A DNA stretch of 64,000 bases, taken from NCBI GenBank assembly GCA_964619125.1, contig CAZUCA010000002.1, positions 1-64,000 on the forward strand, written 5' to 3'. Below, in pieces: positions 52,321 to 60,614 of the stretch; position 1 is the stretch's first letter; each line of letters opens with the position of its first letter. Below the pieces are notes generated by a model. It was not told where the DNA came from, ran no database searches, and was given only the letters and a program-made list of their open reading frames with translations. The DNA comes from Owenweeksia sp964619125 (lineage in GTDB: Bacteria; Bacteroidota; Bacteroidia; Flavobacteriales; Schleiferiaceae). The translations under genes and the position numbers were made by a program.

Positions 52321-53022
52321 ATGATTAAAAAAGTAGTTAGCGATGCCACCACGGCGGTTGAAGGCCTGAAAGACGGCATGACTTTGATGTTGGGAGGCTT
52401 TGGTCTTTGTGGCATTCCCGAAAACGCTATCGCGGCCATTCGTGAAAGCGGTGCCACAGATCTTACCTGTATCAGTAACAATGCCGGGGTAGACGACTTT
52501 GGCCTGGGCCTGCTCTTGCAAACCCGGCAGATCAAAAAGATGATCAGCAGCTATGTGGGCGAAAATGACCTCTTTGAAAAGCAGATGCTCAGTGGCGAAC
52601 TGGAGGTGGACCTGGTTCCCCAGGGTACGCTGGCCGAGCGTTGTCGCGCAGCGGGCGCCGGCATCCCGGCTTTTTACACCCCGGCTGGCTATGGTACTGA
52701 GGTGGCGCAGGGCAAGGAGGTGCGCTGGTTTAATGGCAAGCCTCACATCCTGGAACATGCCTTTGAAGCTGACTTTGCTTTTGTAAAAGCCTGGAAAGGT
52801 GATGAAGCCGGTAACCTGATCTTCAAGGGCACCGCCCGCAATTTTAACCCGATGATGGCCATGGCCGGTAAAATTACCGTTGCGGAAGTAGAGGAGCTGG
52901 TACCGGCTGGCGAATTGGATCCCAACCAAATCCATACCCCCGGTATTTTTGTACAGCGGATTTTTGAGGGCAAAAACTATGAGAAGCGGATTGAGCAACG
53001 GACAGTAAGAGAAAATAGTTAA
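52321..53022 (+). CDS. 3-oxoacid CoA-transferase, subunit A
   Basis: Alpha subunit of a family I CoA-transferase (SCOT type) that moves CoA between succinyl-CoA and acetoacetate or related 3-oxoacids. Motifs are the glycine loop LMLGGFGLCGIPENAI near residues 22-37, SNNAGVDDFGLGLLL, and PQGTLAERCRAAGAGIPAFYTP. The 233-residue length is normal. The beta subunit follows after 62 bases; that gap contains short tandem repeats. An AGGCA-AC-TGCCT dyad lies in the 82-base gap upstream. Confidence 0.93.
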   Translation: MIKKVVSDATTAVEGLKDGMTLMLGGFGLCGIPENAIAAIRESGATDLTCISNNAGVDDFGLGLLLQTRQIKKMISSYVGENDLFEKQMLSGELEVDLVPQGTLAERCRAAGAGIPAFYTPAGYGTEVAQGKEVRWFNGKPHILEHAFEADFAFVKAWKGDEAGNLIFKGTARNFNPMMAMAGKITVAEVEELVPAGELDPNQIHTPGIFVQRIFEGKNYEKRIEQRTVRENS

Positions 53023-53084
53023 TTGGTTGAATTGTAGAAAAGTCACCCAATCAACTAATGGACTAATTAACTAATCACTCAACT
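53017..53084 (+). repeat. Octamer array and inverted repeat between CoA-transferase genes
   Basis: ACTAATGG, ACTAATTA and ACTAATCA (53054-53077) repeat with a period of eight. AGTTAATT (53017-53024, over the stop of subunit A) is an exact inverted copy of AATTAACT (53065-53072). The gap 53023-53084 has no other content. The unit resembles the RCTAANN heptads of the eCIS operon. Confidence 0.5.
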
Positions 53085-53741
53085 ATGTTAGATAAAAACG
53101 GAATCGCCAAACGCATTGCCAAGGAGATGGAGGATGGCTACTATGTGAACCTCGGTATTGGTATCCCCACTCTGGTAGCCAATTACATCCCTGAAGGCAT
53201 CAGCGTGGAATTTCAGTCTGAAAATGGTATTCTCGGTATGGGACCGTTTCCCACTGAAGAAGAGGTAGACGCCGATCTGATCAACGCCGGCAAGCAAACC
53301 ATCACCGCTCTGCCGGGGGCCGTGTTCTTTGATTCGGCCAACAGTTTTGCCATGATCCGCGGGCAGCATGTGGATATGACCGTACTCGGGGCCATGGAAG
53401 TTTCTGAACAAGGCGACATTGCCAACTGGAAAATACCGGGTAAGATGGTAAAAGGCATGGGTGGCGCCATGGATCTGGTAGCTTCAGCCGAAAACATTAT
53501 TGTGGCGATGATGCACACCAACCGGGCCGGCGAAAGCAAGCTCCTCACCAAGTGTACCCTCCCCCTTACCGGTGTGCGTTGCGTTAAAAAAATTGTCACC
53601 AACCTGGCGGTTATCGATGTAACCGACCGCGGTTTTGAACTCAAAGAACTGGCACCCGGGGTTAGTGTGGAAGAGGTAAAAGCCGCCACCGAAGGTACCC
53701 TGATTGTAGAAGGCGATATTCCCGAAATGCAGCTGGACTAA
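53085..53741 (+). CDS. 3-oxoacid CoA-transferase, subunit B
   Basis: Beta subunit of the family I CoA-transferase encoded just upstream. The catalytic Glu lies in the sequence FQSENGILGMGP (SENG motif) near residues 44-55. Also seen are YVNLGIGIPTLVANY at the start and KGMGGAMDL for CoA binding. The 218-residue length is normal. It would work with subunit A in ketone-body or branched-chain acid use. Confidence 0.94.
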   Translation: MLDKNGIAKRIAKEMEDGYYVNLGIGIPTLVANYIPEGISVEFQSENGILGMGPFPTEEEVDADLINAGKQTITALPGAVFFDSANSFAMIRGQHVDMTVLGAMEVSEQGDIANWKIPGKMVKGMGGAMDLVASAENIIVAMMHTNRAGESKLLTKCTLPLTGVRCVKKIVTNLAVIDVTDRGFELKELAPGVSVEEVKAATEGTLIVEGDIPEMQLD

Positions 53742-55078
53742 TGCCCGCTCCCTCCTCCTTTTTTAAACGGAGCTTCGTACTGCTGGTGCTGGTCCTCTTT
53801 ACCGTGTTCTGGACCTCCAAATTCTGGCAGAGCCGGGCGGTAATAGAATGGGATGTCACTCTTTATTACAGCTACCTCCCCGCCACCTTTATTTACCACG
53901 ACTACGACATTTACGACAGCGGTGAGGAAGAATGGGGCAAGCGCCAGTTTTACATGAACCAGGATGCGGAGGGTCACCGCTACGTAAAAATGACCGCGGG
54001 GCTGAGCATGCTGTATAGCCCTTTTTTTCTGGCCGCCCATTCGTTTGCCCAAAACTCAGCCCAGTTTGAGGCCAATGGCTTTAGTGAACCCTATCGCTAT
54101 GCCCTGCTGATATCGGCCCTGATTTTTGCCCTGGGCGGCCTTTACTGCCTGGGACGCTTTCTGCGGTTTTATTTCAGCGATAAAGTGGCAGCCCTGGCCA
54201 TGCTCTGCATTTTTACCGGTACCAACCTGCCGTACTACAGCTTTGTAGAACCGATGAGCCATGTTTACAGCTTTGCACTGGTGAGTTTTATCCTCTTGCA
54301 AACCCAGCTGTACCTGGGTCGTCAAAAAATGGTGCGCGCCTTGCTTATAGGCCTGGCCGCCGGTCTGCTGGTTCTGATACGCCCGACCAATATCACCGCG
54401 CTGATCTTTCCCATTCTGCTTATCATTCATAGCTTTCGAAATATAAATACCCGCCAGCTTTGGCAGCACCTCACACTTACCCTGGCCGTGGCGGTACTTC
54501 CCCTCCTGCCCCAGTTTATTTACTGGAAGCATATGACCGGGCACTGGCTGCTGTATTCCTACAATGATGAAAGCTTCTTTTTTAGCGACCCCGAAATCTG
54601 GAAAGGACTTTTCAGCTACCGTAAGGGCTGGTTTACCTACTCACCGATTCTCTTTGTGGCCCTGCTGGGCTTAGTGGCGCTCTACCGGCGCTATCGCCAC
54701 CTCCTGCTGGGGGTGCTGCTTACCCTTATCCCCACCCTGTGGATCACCTTTAGCTGGTGGTGCTGGTGGTATGGGGGCAGTTTCGGGTCACGCCCCATGA
54801 TAGAATTTCTACCCTTTATGGCACTGGGGCTGGCCACAGCAATTGAATTTCTGACCGACCAGAAACGCTGGCTACAGTGGGGTGGCGGGGTGCTGGTATT
54901 TTTTCTCTGCTTCTGGAGCGTGTTTATGAATAAGCAATATAAGAGCAGCATCATCCACTACGACAGTATGAGTAAGGAACTCTACTGGGACCAGTTTCTG
55001 ATTGATCATTTTGTGGAGGATTACGAGAAAAAACTGGATCCTGCCGACTACGAGGCTGCCAAGGTTAATGCTGACTAG
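53741..55078 (+). CDS. Polytopic membrane protein, GT-C-like
   Basis: The 445-residue product has about nine to ten membrane helices and no family that I can name for sure. After the first helix comes a soluble loop with acidic residues (EWDVTLYYSYLPATFIYHDYDIYD), and a second aromatic block with several Trp and Gly follows ITFSWW. The layout is that of GT-C glycosyltransferases or related proteins, in which an Asp or Glu in the first outer loop is catalytic (Glu40 or Asp42 region here). The start shares one base with the end of subunit B. The 3' end overlaps the convergent AlgJ-like gene by 14 bases. Confidence 0.6.
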   Translation: MPAPSSFFKRSFVLLVLVLFTVFWTSKFWQSRAVIEWDVTLYYSYLPATFIYHDYDIYDSGEEEWGKRQFYMNQDAEGHRYVKMTAGLSMLYSPFFLAAHSFAQNSAQFEANGFSEPYRYALLISALIFALGGLYCLGRFLRFYFSDKVAALAMLCIFTGTNLPYYSFVEPMSHVYSFALVSFILLQTQLYLGRQKMVRALLIGLAAGLLVLIRPTNITALIFPILLIIHSFRNINTRQLWQHLTLTLAVAVLPLLPQFIYWKHMTGHWLLYSYNDESFFFSDPEIWKGLFSYRKGWFTYSPILFVALLGLVALYRRYRHLLLGVLLTLIPTLWITFSWWCWWYGGSFGSRPMIEFLPFMALGLATAIEFLTDQKRWLQWGGGVLVFFLCFWSVFMNKQYKSSIIHYDSMSKELYWDQFLIDHFVEDYEKKLDPADYEAAKVNAD

Positions 55079-56213
55079 CAGAGGTATCGTTTTGGAGCTC
55101 ATCTAAAAACTTCTGAGGAAAGCCGTAGCTGAACTGCTCCATATTGCCGGTGGTACTCAAAAAGACCACAAAATCTGCCTGCTTTACCGCTTCGATAGCT
55201 GAAAGCTCACTGGTAGGAGTGGAAGTGGGGTGAGCACCATGCTCAGTATTACCATAGTACCAAAAACGGGTATCCGTATCGAGATACTGCCAGGTGGCAG
55301 GCATCTTAAGAAAGCCAAAAAAGAAACTGTCGGCTATCAGCAGTAATCTAGGAGTGCTGGCGCCCGGCTGCTCTGCCCCAGAATAAATTGGCCAGGGCTG
55401 CGGCTGGGTCTCAACAGGAAAAAGCAGGTTCATCAGATTGCCAAGATCCTGATCATCGGGGTGCAGTTGCTCGCCCAGCGTATATCCCTCCAGCTTAACA
55501 TTCTTCAGGTCCATGGCAGATATGGCCTCAAGGTGCTCAATTAGTCGTTGCAGGGCGAGGGTCATACCATAAGCATTCCAATGCACCCCGGTATTGGCAA
55601 AAAGTGGTACTCCCACTGAGTCCTTGATGCCGGTGAAATAGCAGTTTAAGTCCAGAATATTGATCCCGGCAGAATCCATCATAGCCTTCGCAACCAGGTA
55701 ATTTGTATTGGGATTGGGTTCAGTCACAAAGCCGTCGGGCAGGGCTTCCAACGCCATCCACACCTTACTGGGAGCAATAGTTACCACCATGGGCTTTTGC
55801 CAGCGCTTCAGAATACTATCCAGCCGATGCATTCTGTCTACCTGATTCCGGAGGCTGTCCCTACCCACAAATGTCTCCCCCTGATAGTCCATATAAAAAT
55901 CATAAGGTATTACCTGATCATCTTTACCTATAGTGATACTGGGATTGAAGGAGCGCTTAAAAAGGGAGTAATGTACTTGATTGCGCAGGCGCACAAAAAA
56001 CCAGCGAAAACCGATTTTCTCTTCGTAGGCGGCAGTGGCTTCCGCCTGATATCTCCCCTCTGTCCAACTATGTAACGACCATACAGGCCAGGGTCGCTGG
56101 TAATATACCCCGCTCAAGGGCCAGCTATTGGCAAAGTCTGTTGAACCTGAAATTCCGGCCAATAGCAAAATACCAAGTAACAAGGACACCGATATGTTTT
56201 GCAGCCTCATCAA
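55065..56213 (-). CDS. AlgJ/AlgX-like O-acetyltransferase partner (SGNH-like)
   Basis: The 382-residue product is predicted periplasmic, anchored by one N-terminal helix (SVSLLLGILLLAGISG). An SGNH-like core is visible: LLIADSFFFGFLK has the Asp-Ser nucleophile block, and NTGVHWNAYGM holds the His-Trp of the catalytic DxHW-type motif, though the usual Asp two before His is Gly here. IVTIAPSK fits block II. With the adjacent MBOAT protein it should transfer acetyl groups to an exopolysaccharide outside the inner membrane, as AlgI-AlgJ do for alginate. Its start overlaps the MBOAT stop by four bases. Confidence 0.82.
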   Translation of the reverse strand: MMRLQNISVSLLLGILLLAGISGSTDFANSWPLSGVYYQRPWPVWSLHSWTEGRYQAEATAAYEEKIGFRWFFVRLRNQVHYSLFKRSFNPSITIGKDDQVIPYDFYMDYQGETFVGRDSLRNQVDRMHRLDSILKRWQKPMVVTIAPSKVWMALEALPDGFVTEPNPNTNYLVAKAMMDSAGINILDLNCYFTGIKDSVGVPLFANTGVHWNAYGMTLALQRLIEHLEAISAMDLKNVKLEGYTLGEQLHPDDQDLGNLMNLLFPVETQPQPWPIYSGAEQPGASTPRLLLIADSFFFGFLKMPATWQYLDTDTRFWYYGNTEHGAHPTSTPTSELSAIEAVKQADFVVFLSTTGNMEQFSYGFPQKFLDELQNDTSASQH

Positions 56214-57619
56214 AAGCGGAAATAAATAAAAGGATTAAAACCGGAGGCACTTATACTACCTATTGACAGTACCAGCAACAAGAGGCTTATCAGGGCAAAA
56301 GCCAGGGTCCGTAACTTGCCCGGGGGCTGCACCCATAGGGACTCCTGCCAATCCTCCACTTTTTTGCTGTACCCAACAAAGGAAAACAGTATTGCCACCC
56401 CCCCGGTAAGCATCACCTGTGCAGGGATGTCAGGGCCACCCCCGCTAAAGGCAAACATCTTTTGAAGAAAGAGCCTGGCCTGCCCAAAAGTTTCGGAGCG
56501 GAAAAACACCCAGCCCACTACCACAATAACAAAGGTGATTAACATGTTAAGTACTCCCGGTAAGCTGGCATATACTTTCTTAAGCAGGCTCCGTTCCAGC
56601 ACCAGGAAAAGTCCATGGTAGGCACCCCAAAAGATAAAGGTCCAGGCGGCACCATGCCAGAGGCCGCTAAGCAGAAAAACAAACCAGAGGTTGAAGTAAA
56701 GGCGTCCTTTTTTTACCCGGTTTCCTCCCAGGGGGATGTAAAGATAATCGCGCATCCAGGTGCTGAGGGTAATATGCCAGCGCCGCCAGAATTCAGTGAT
56801 GCTTTTGGCAATGTAGGGGCTGCGAAAATTTTCAGGAAAGCTAAAGCCCATCATTCTACCCAGGCCTATTGCCATATCGGAGTAGCCCGAAAAATCAAAG
56901 TAGATCTGGAAGGTATAACAGAGGGCGCCATACCAGGCCTGGGAAGTACCCAGTAACTGAGGCTCAAGCTCAAAAATGCGGTCTGCTTCTGCCCCCAGCA
57001 CATTGGCAATTAACACCTTCTTCCCCAGACCCACCGCAAAGCGAAACAGGCCCAACAGCCGGTTTTCGGCATTGATAGCCTCACGGCGATTGGCCAGTTG
57101 ATCGGCAATATCACTGTAACGTACAATAGGTCCCGCTATCAGCTGTGGAAAGAGGATAACGTAGAGAAGATGGTCACTATAGCGCTTAAGGGGTCGCTTC
57201 AACTGCCGGTAAACATCCACTACGTAGCTGATTTTCTGAAAGGTGAAAAAGGAAATACCAATCGGCAACAGAATTTCGGTCCAGCCCACCCTTTCCAAGC
57301 CACTGGCCCTCAAAATTGAGTTGACATTATCAACAAAGAAATTGGCGTATTTAAAGTAGGCCAGTAATCCAACGTTGCCAATCAGCGCCAGCCATAAAGC
57401 GGGTCGGCGCCAGGCCGGGTTCTCAAATTGACGCACCAGCAGGTAGTCCATGGCCACACTGGCGATAAGCACAAACACGAAGAGCGGCGCCCCCCAGGTG
57501 TAAAACAGCACACTGGCCAATAAGGCCCAACCATTTTTAAAGCGGTAAGGCAGAAGCCAATACACGCCAAAAAACAGTGGTACAAATAATAATAAAAAGA
57601 GGCTACTGCTAAATACCAT
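56210..57619 (-). CDS. MBOAT-family O-acyltransferase (AlgI-like)
   Basis: A polytopic enzyme of 469 residues that passes an acyl (usually acetyl) group across the membrane to a polysaccharide acetylase. MBOAT motifs include the AlgI-like block ITEFWRRWHITLSTWMRDYL, IPLGGNR, and the catalytic His in LSGLWHGAAWTF. The start at ATG 57619 gives VFSSSLFLLLFVPLFFGVYWL; a TTG at 57631 is possible. It overlaps the AlgJ-like gene and diverges from a membrane-protein gene across an 98-base gap. Confidence 0.92.
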   Translation of the reverse strand: MVFSSSLFLLLFVPLFFGVYWLLPYRFKNGWALLASVLFYTWGAPLFVFVLIASVAMDYLLVRQFENPAWRRPALWLALIGNVGLLAYFKYANFFVDNVNSILRASGLERVGWTEILLPIGISFFTFQKISYVVDVYRQLKRPLKRYSDHLLYVILFPQLIAGPIVRYSDIADQLANRREAINAENRLLGLFRFAVGLGKKVLIANVLGAEADRIFELEPQLLGTSQAWYGALCYTFQIYFDFSGYSDMAIGLGRMMGFSFPENFRSPYIAKSITEFWRRWHITLSTWMRDYLYIPLGGNRVKKGRLYFNLWFVFLLSGLWHGAAWTFIFWGAYHGLFLVLERSLLKKVYASLPGVLNMLITFVIVVVGWVFFRSETFGQARLFLQKMFAFSGGGPDIPAQVMLTGGVAILFSFVGYSKKVEDWQESLWVQPPGKLRTLAFALISLLLLVLSIGSISASGFNPFIYFRF

Positions 57620-57717
57620 GGCTGCTACCAAGCGAGGCTGCCAAAGTAAATAAATAGCCTAACTATAAGTAAGCCGATTTTAGCATCTTTGATGCCTTGC
57701 CGAACTACCAAAAACAT

Positions 57718-59127
57718 ATGAGCTCCCACTTCCACTGGCTTATAGTGCCGGGAGTAGTGGCCATAGCGCTGCTTTCCTGTGCACTGTACGCTACCGTTTA
57801 CTTTAAGGGCTTTAACAGCGATCATGCCATCCAGGTACTGATGGCGGAAGATTTCAGCCTCGCCAGTGACCTGTACTACTGGGGGCAGGACCGCCTCGGC
57901 AGTATCCTGCCTATGCTGGCATACCCCCTGGTTGTGCTGGGGATTCCAGCCGTATGGGCTATCAGCCTGGCCCAGTACCTGCTACTCGGTGGGGCCTATT
58001 TTTTTCTCCAGGGCTTCTTTCGGTCATTTTGGTTGAGGCTGCTGCTGGCCCTGGCCATCTTTTTACCGCACGCCTACTTTCAGGTGCAGGTCACTTCCGG
58101 CCACCCCTATGTAGGACAGCTCTTTTTCATCGCCCTCTTTTTATTTAGTTTCTTTAAGGAAAATTGGGCGACTTCCTGGCGCCTTCTGATAGCCGGTTTG
58201 GCGGCGATGCTCGCCATTTGGTGCTCCGAAATTGCTATCGCCGCCTTAGGTGCATTTTTGCTGGTATACCGGCAGAATATCCTTAAGTTGTTAAAACACC
58301 CCAAAAATCTCGTCGCCGCCGCCCTTGGATTGGTAGCAGGAGTAATTTTTATTCTGGTGGCAAAAAACAACAGCGCCGGCGACGGACGCTATCTGCAGTT
58401 CCTGGCTTCGTGGCAAGAGGTAATAACGGCCATAAATTTGCTGGCCGGTGGCTTTATTGACCTGCTCACATTTAATGCCTTGCTACCGGTTTTCAGCCTT
58501 ATTGGCTTTATGATTATCCTTTTAGCAGCCTGGCTTTTTATAGGCCAGACCATCAGTCGCCTGGCAGGCTTTGCCTTGCTCAGCAGCTTTTTCAGCTTTT
58601 TGCTGGTATTGCTTTCCAAGTGGTCGGCCATCATGGATTACCCGATTCGTTACTATACACCGGCCTTTTTCTTTTTGCTCCTTGCCCTTTTGCTCCAGCT
58701 CACAACCCTTAAAAAAGCCCTTGCCCCCCACATTTTGGCCACCGCCCTGATGATCGCTATCGCCTTTTCGGGATACCAGTATTTACGCGATTTTGATCAC
58801 GAAGTAATTGACCGGGTCAATCCTGAGGAAGCCCGGCAATTTGCCGCCATGGGCAACTACGGGCTGGTGGCTTCCTACTGGAATTCATACACGGTAGACG
58901 CCCTTTCGGATAAGATTAAAGCCACGCCCTTCTACGGCAGCTACATCCGCCACTGGCCAGTAGTAGAGGAGGTTTTCCAAAAGGACAGCATCATCATTAT
59001 CCGCAATGGTTTTTTGCCGGAGCTACCCGATACTATCACCCAATTTGACCGCCACCTTCAGCGCATTTCAGAGGTGAAGCAGCTGAAAGAATTTGAATAT
59101 GCCTTTTACCAAAAGACCAGCCGCTGA
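57718..59127 (+). CDS. Polytopic membrane protein, probable GT-C glycosyltransferase
   Basis: The 469-residue product has about eleven membrane helices and a C-terminal soluble part of about 100 residues. The first outer loop holds FNSDHAIQVLMAEDF and YYWGQDRLGS, with Asp-His and Gln-Asp-Arg that resemble the catalytic-loop arrangement of GT-C enzymes. No named family is certain. ATG at 57718 follows a TTG at 57697 that is less likely. Its end overlaps the next gene (TGATG), so the two are co-expressed. Confidence 0.6.
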   Translation: MSSHFHWLIVPGVVAIALLSCALYATVYFKGFNSDHAIQVLMAEDFSLASDLYYWGQDRLGSILPMLAYPLVVLGIPAVWAISLAQYLLLGGAYFFLQGFFRSFWLRLLLALAIFLPHAYFQVQVTSGHPYVGQLFFIALFLFSFFKENWATSWRLLIAGLAAMLAIWCSEIAIAALGAFLLVYRQNILKLLKHPKNLVAAALGLVAGVIFILVAKNNSAGDGRYLQFLASWQEVITAINLLAGGFIDLLTFNALLPVFSLIGFMIILLAAWLFIGQTISRLAGFALLSSFFSFLLVLLSKWSAIMDYPIRYYTPAFFFLLLALLLQLTTLKKALAPHILATALMIAIAFSGYQYLRDFDHEVIDRVNPEEARQFAAMGNYGLVASYWNSYTVDALSDKIKATPFYGSYIRHWPVVEEVFQKDSIIIIRNGFLPELPDTITQFDRHLQRISEVKQLKEFEYAFYQKTSR

Positions 59128-60614
59128 TGGAAGTTAACGCCAACATCTTTGCGCTTTTAGCGGGGGTGCTTCTGTTGGCCAGCCTCCTTTTTAAATACAG
59201 GGAAAAGCACCGCCCGGCCCTTTACCTCCTTTTCGGGGCGGCCTTAGCTTTGGCCGTGCATTCTATTTTCAGGGACGCTTACCTCCACCCCTGGGACGAG
59301 CGTTTTCACGCCCTGGTAGCGCTCAACGCCATGAGTGAGCCTTTTCACCCTAAGCTGTTCCCGCTTGACGTTATTCACTGGTGGCCCTATGAAGAGTGGT
59401 ATGCCGCCTATACCTGGTTGCACAAACAGCCTCTCTTTACCTGGCAAATGGCCCTATTCATGAAGGTATTCGGCACTTCTCTGGCCGGGATGCGCAGTGC
59501 CAGTGTGGCCATGTACCTGCTGCTGGGGATGGCTGTTTACCAATCCGTGAAAATGTATTTCCCAAAGGTGGCCTACTGGTCTGCTTTGCTGGTATTTTGT
59601 CAGCCCTTCCTCCTTTTCCTGGTCAATGGCAGGCAGGGGATTGACCACAACGACATGGCCTTCATTGCCTGGGTAGCTCTTAGTTTTTGGGGCTTTGTGG
59701 GTTACATCAAATCCGGTGCCTGGAAATACCTGGTCCTTCTCGGTGCCGCCTGCGGTGCGGCCATGCTTACCAAGTGGCTGGCTGGCTCGCTTAGTCTTTT
59801 TATTCTTGGCCTGCACTTACTGCTACAGCGCGACTTTTCACGACGAAGCTGGCTCGGCTTGCTGTTGGCAGGCAGTGTGGCGCTGATCCTGTTTCTCCCC
59901 TGGCAATTTTACGCCTACCAGCAATGGCCCACTCTCTACCAGAAAGAACTCGATTACAATGCCCTCCACATTTTTGAGGCGGTAGAAGATCACCGCGGCG
60001 ACTGGAATTTCCACCTGCAGCAGTGGTATAAGTTTTTCCCGCTCATCAGCCTCCTGTTCCTGCTGGCGGTAGTACGGCTCATTACCGGCCGCTTCCGCGC
60101 CATGCCGGCACTTACCACCAGCCTGCTCGCCATTATTGCAGTGATGATATTTTACGGCCTGGCCCAAACCAAAATGGAAGCATTTACTTTCCTGTTGCTG
60201 GCGCCGGTGAGTTTTATGGCTGCCTATGCCCTGCAAGGTCTTTTTAATTGGCAGGGGCGCCGGTATTTGCTGCCCCTGATTATTGTGGTGGTTGCCAGCA
60301 GCCGTCTGGGTAATCGTTATTTCTCTACTAGTGAAAACCGGGAATTTGTAAAAGAATCAGAGAGCCTCAAGAAATTTGCACTGACACTGGCTCCGCAACT
60401 GCCCGAAAACGCGGTACTTTTTAACACCCCCCGAATGCAGTTTGTGGACTTTATGTTTTTCACCCAGCAGCCGGCCTATGAAAACCTCCCCACTGCCGAT
60501 CATCTGCAGCAAGTGGAAGATAAAGGAATGAAGGCCTATATCTTGCTGTATCCTGACACCAAGGTAGACAGTAATATTGCGGCCCGCGCCACCCTGATCC
60601 CGGCAGACTTTTAA
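59127..60614 (+). CDS. GT39/ArnT-like glycosyltransferase
   Basis: The 495-residue protein has about 11-12 membrane helices. The first outer loop has HPWDERFHALVALN, the Asp-Glu typical of PMT/ArnT (GT39 family), followed by KQPLFTWQMALFMKVFG and later GRQGIDHND. These motifs are the donor-binding and catalytic-loop signatures of lipid-linked-sugar-using glycosyltransferases. Acceptor unknown; lipid A, teichoic-like polymers or proteins are possible. It overlaps the previous gene by one base and abuts the ABC ATPase gene on the other strand with no space. Confidence 0.85.
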   Translation: MEVNANIFALLAGVLLLASLLFKYREKHRPALYLLFGAALALAVHSIFRDAYLHPWDERFHALVALNAMSEPFHPKLFPLDVIHWWPYEEWYAAYTWLHKQPLFTWQMALFMKVFGTSLAGMRSASVAMYLLLGMAVYQSVKMYFPKVAYWSALLVFCQPFLLFLVNGRQGIDHNDMAFIAWVALSFWGFVGYIKSGAWKYLVLLGAACGAAMLTKWLAGSLSLFILGLHLLLQRDFSRRSWLGLLLAGSVALILFLPWQFYAYQQWPTLYQKELDYNALHIFEAVEDHRGDWNFHLQQWYKFFPLISLLFLLAVVRLITGRFRAMPALTTSLLAIIAVMIFYGLAQTKMEAFTFLLLAPVSFMAAYALQGLFNWQGRRYLLPLIIVVVASSRLGNRYFSTSENREFVKESESLKKFALTLAPQLPENAVLFNTPRMQFVDFMFFTQQPAYENLPTADHLQQVEDKGMKAYILLYPDTKVDSNIAARATLIPADF

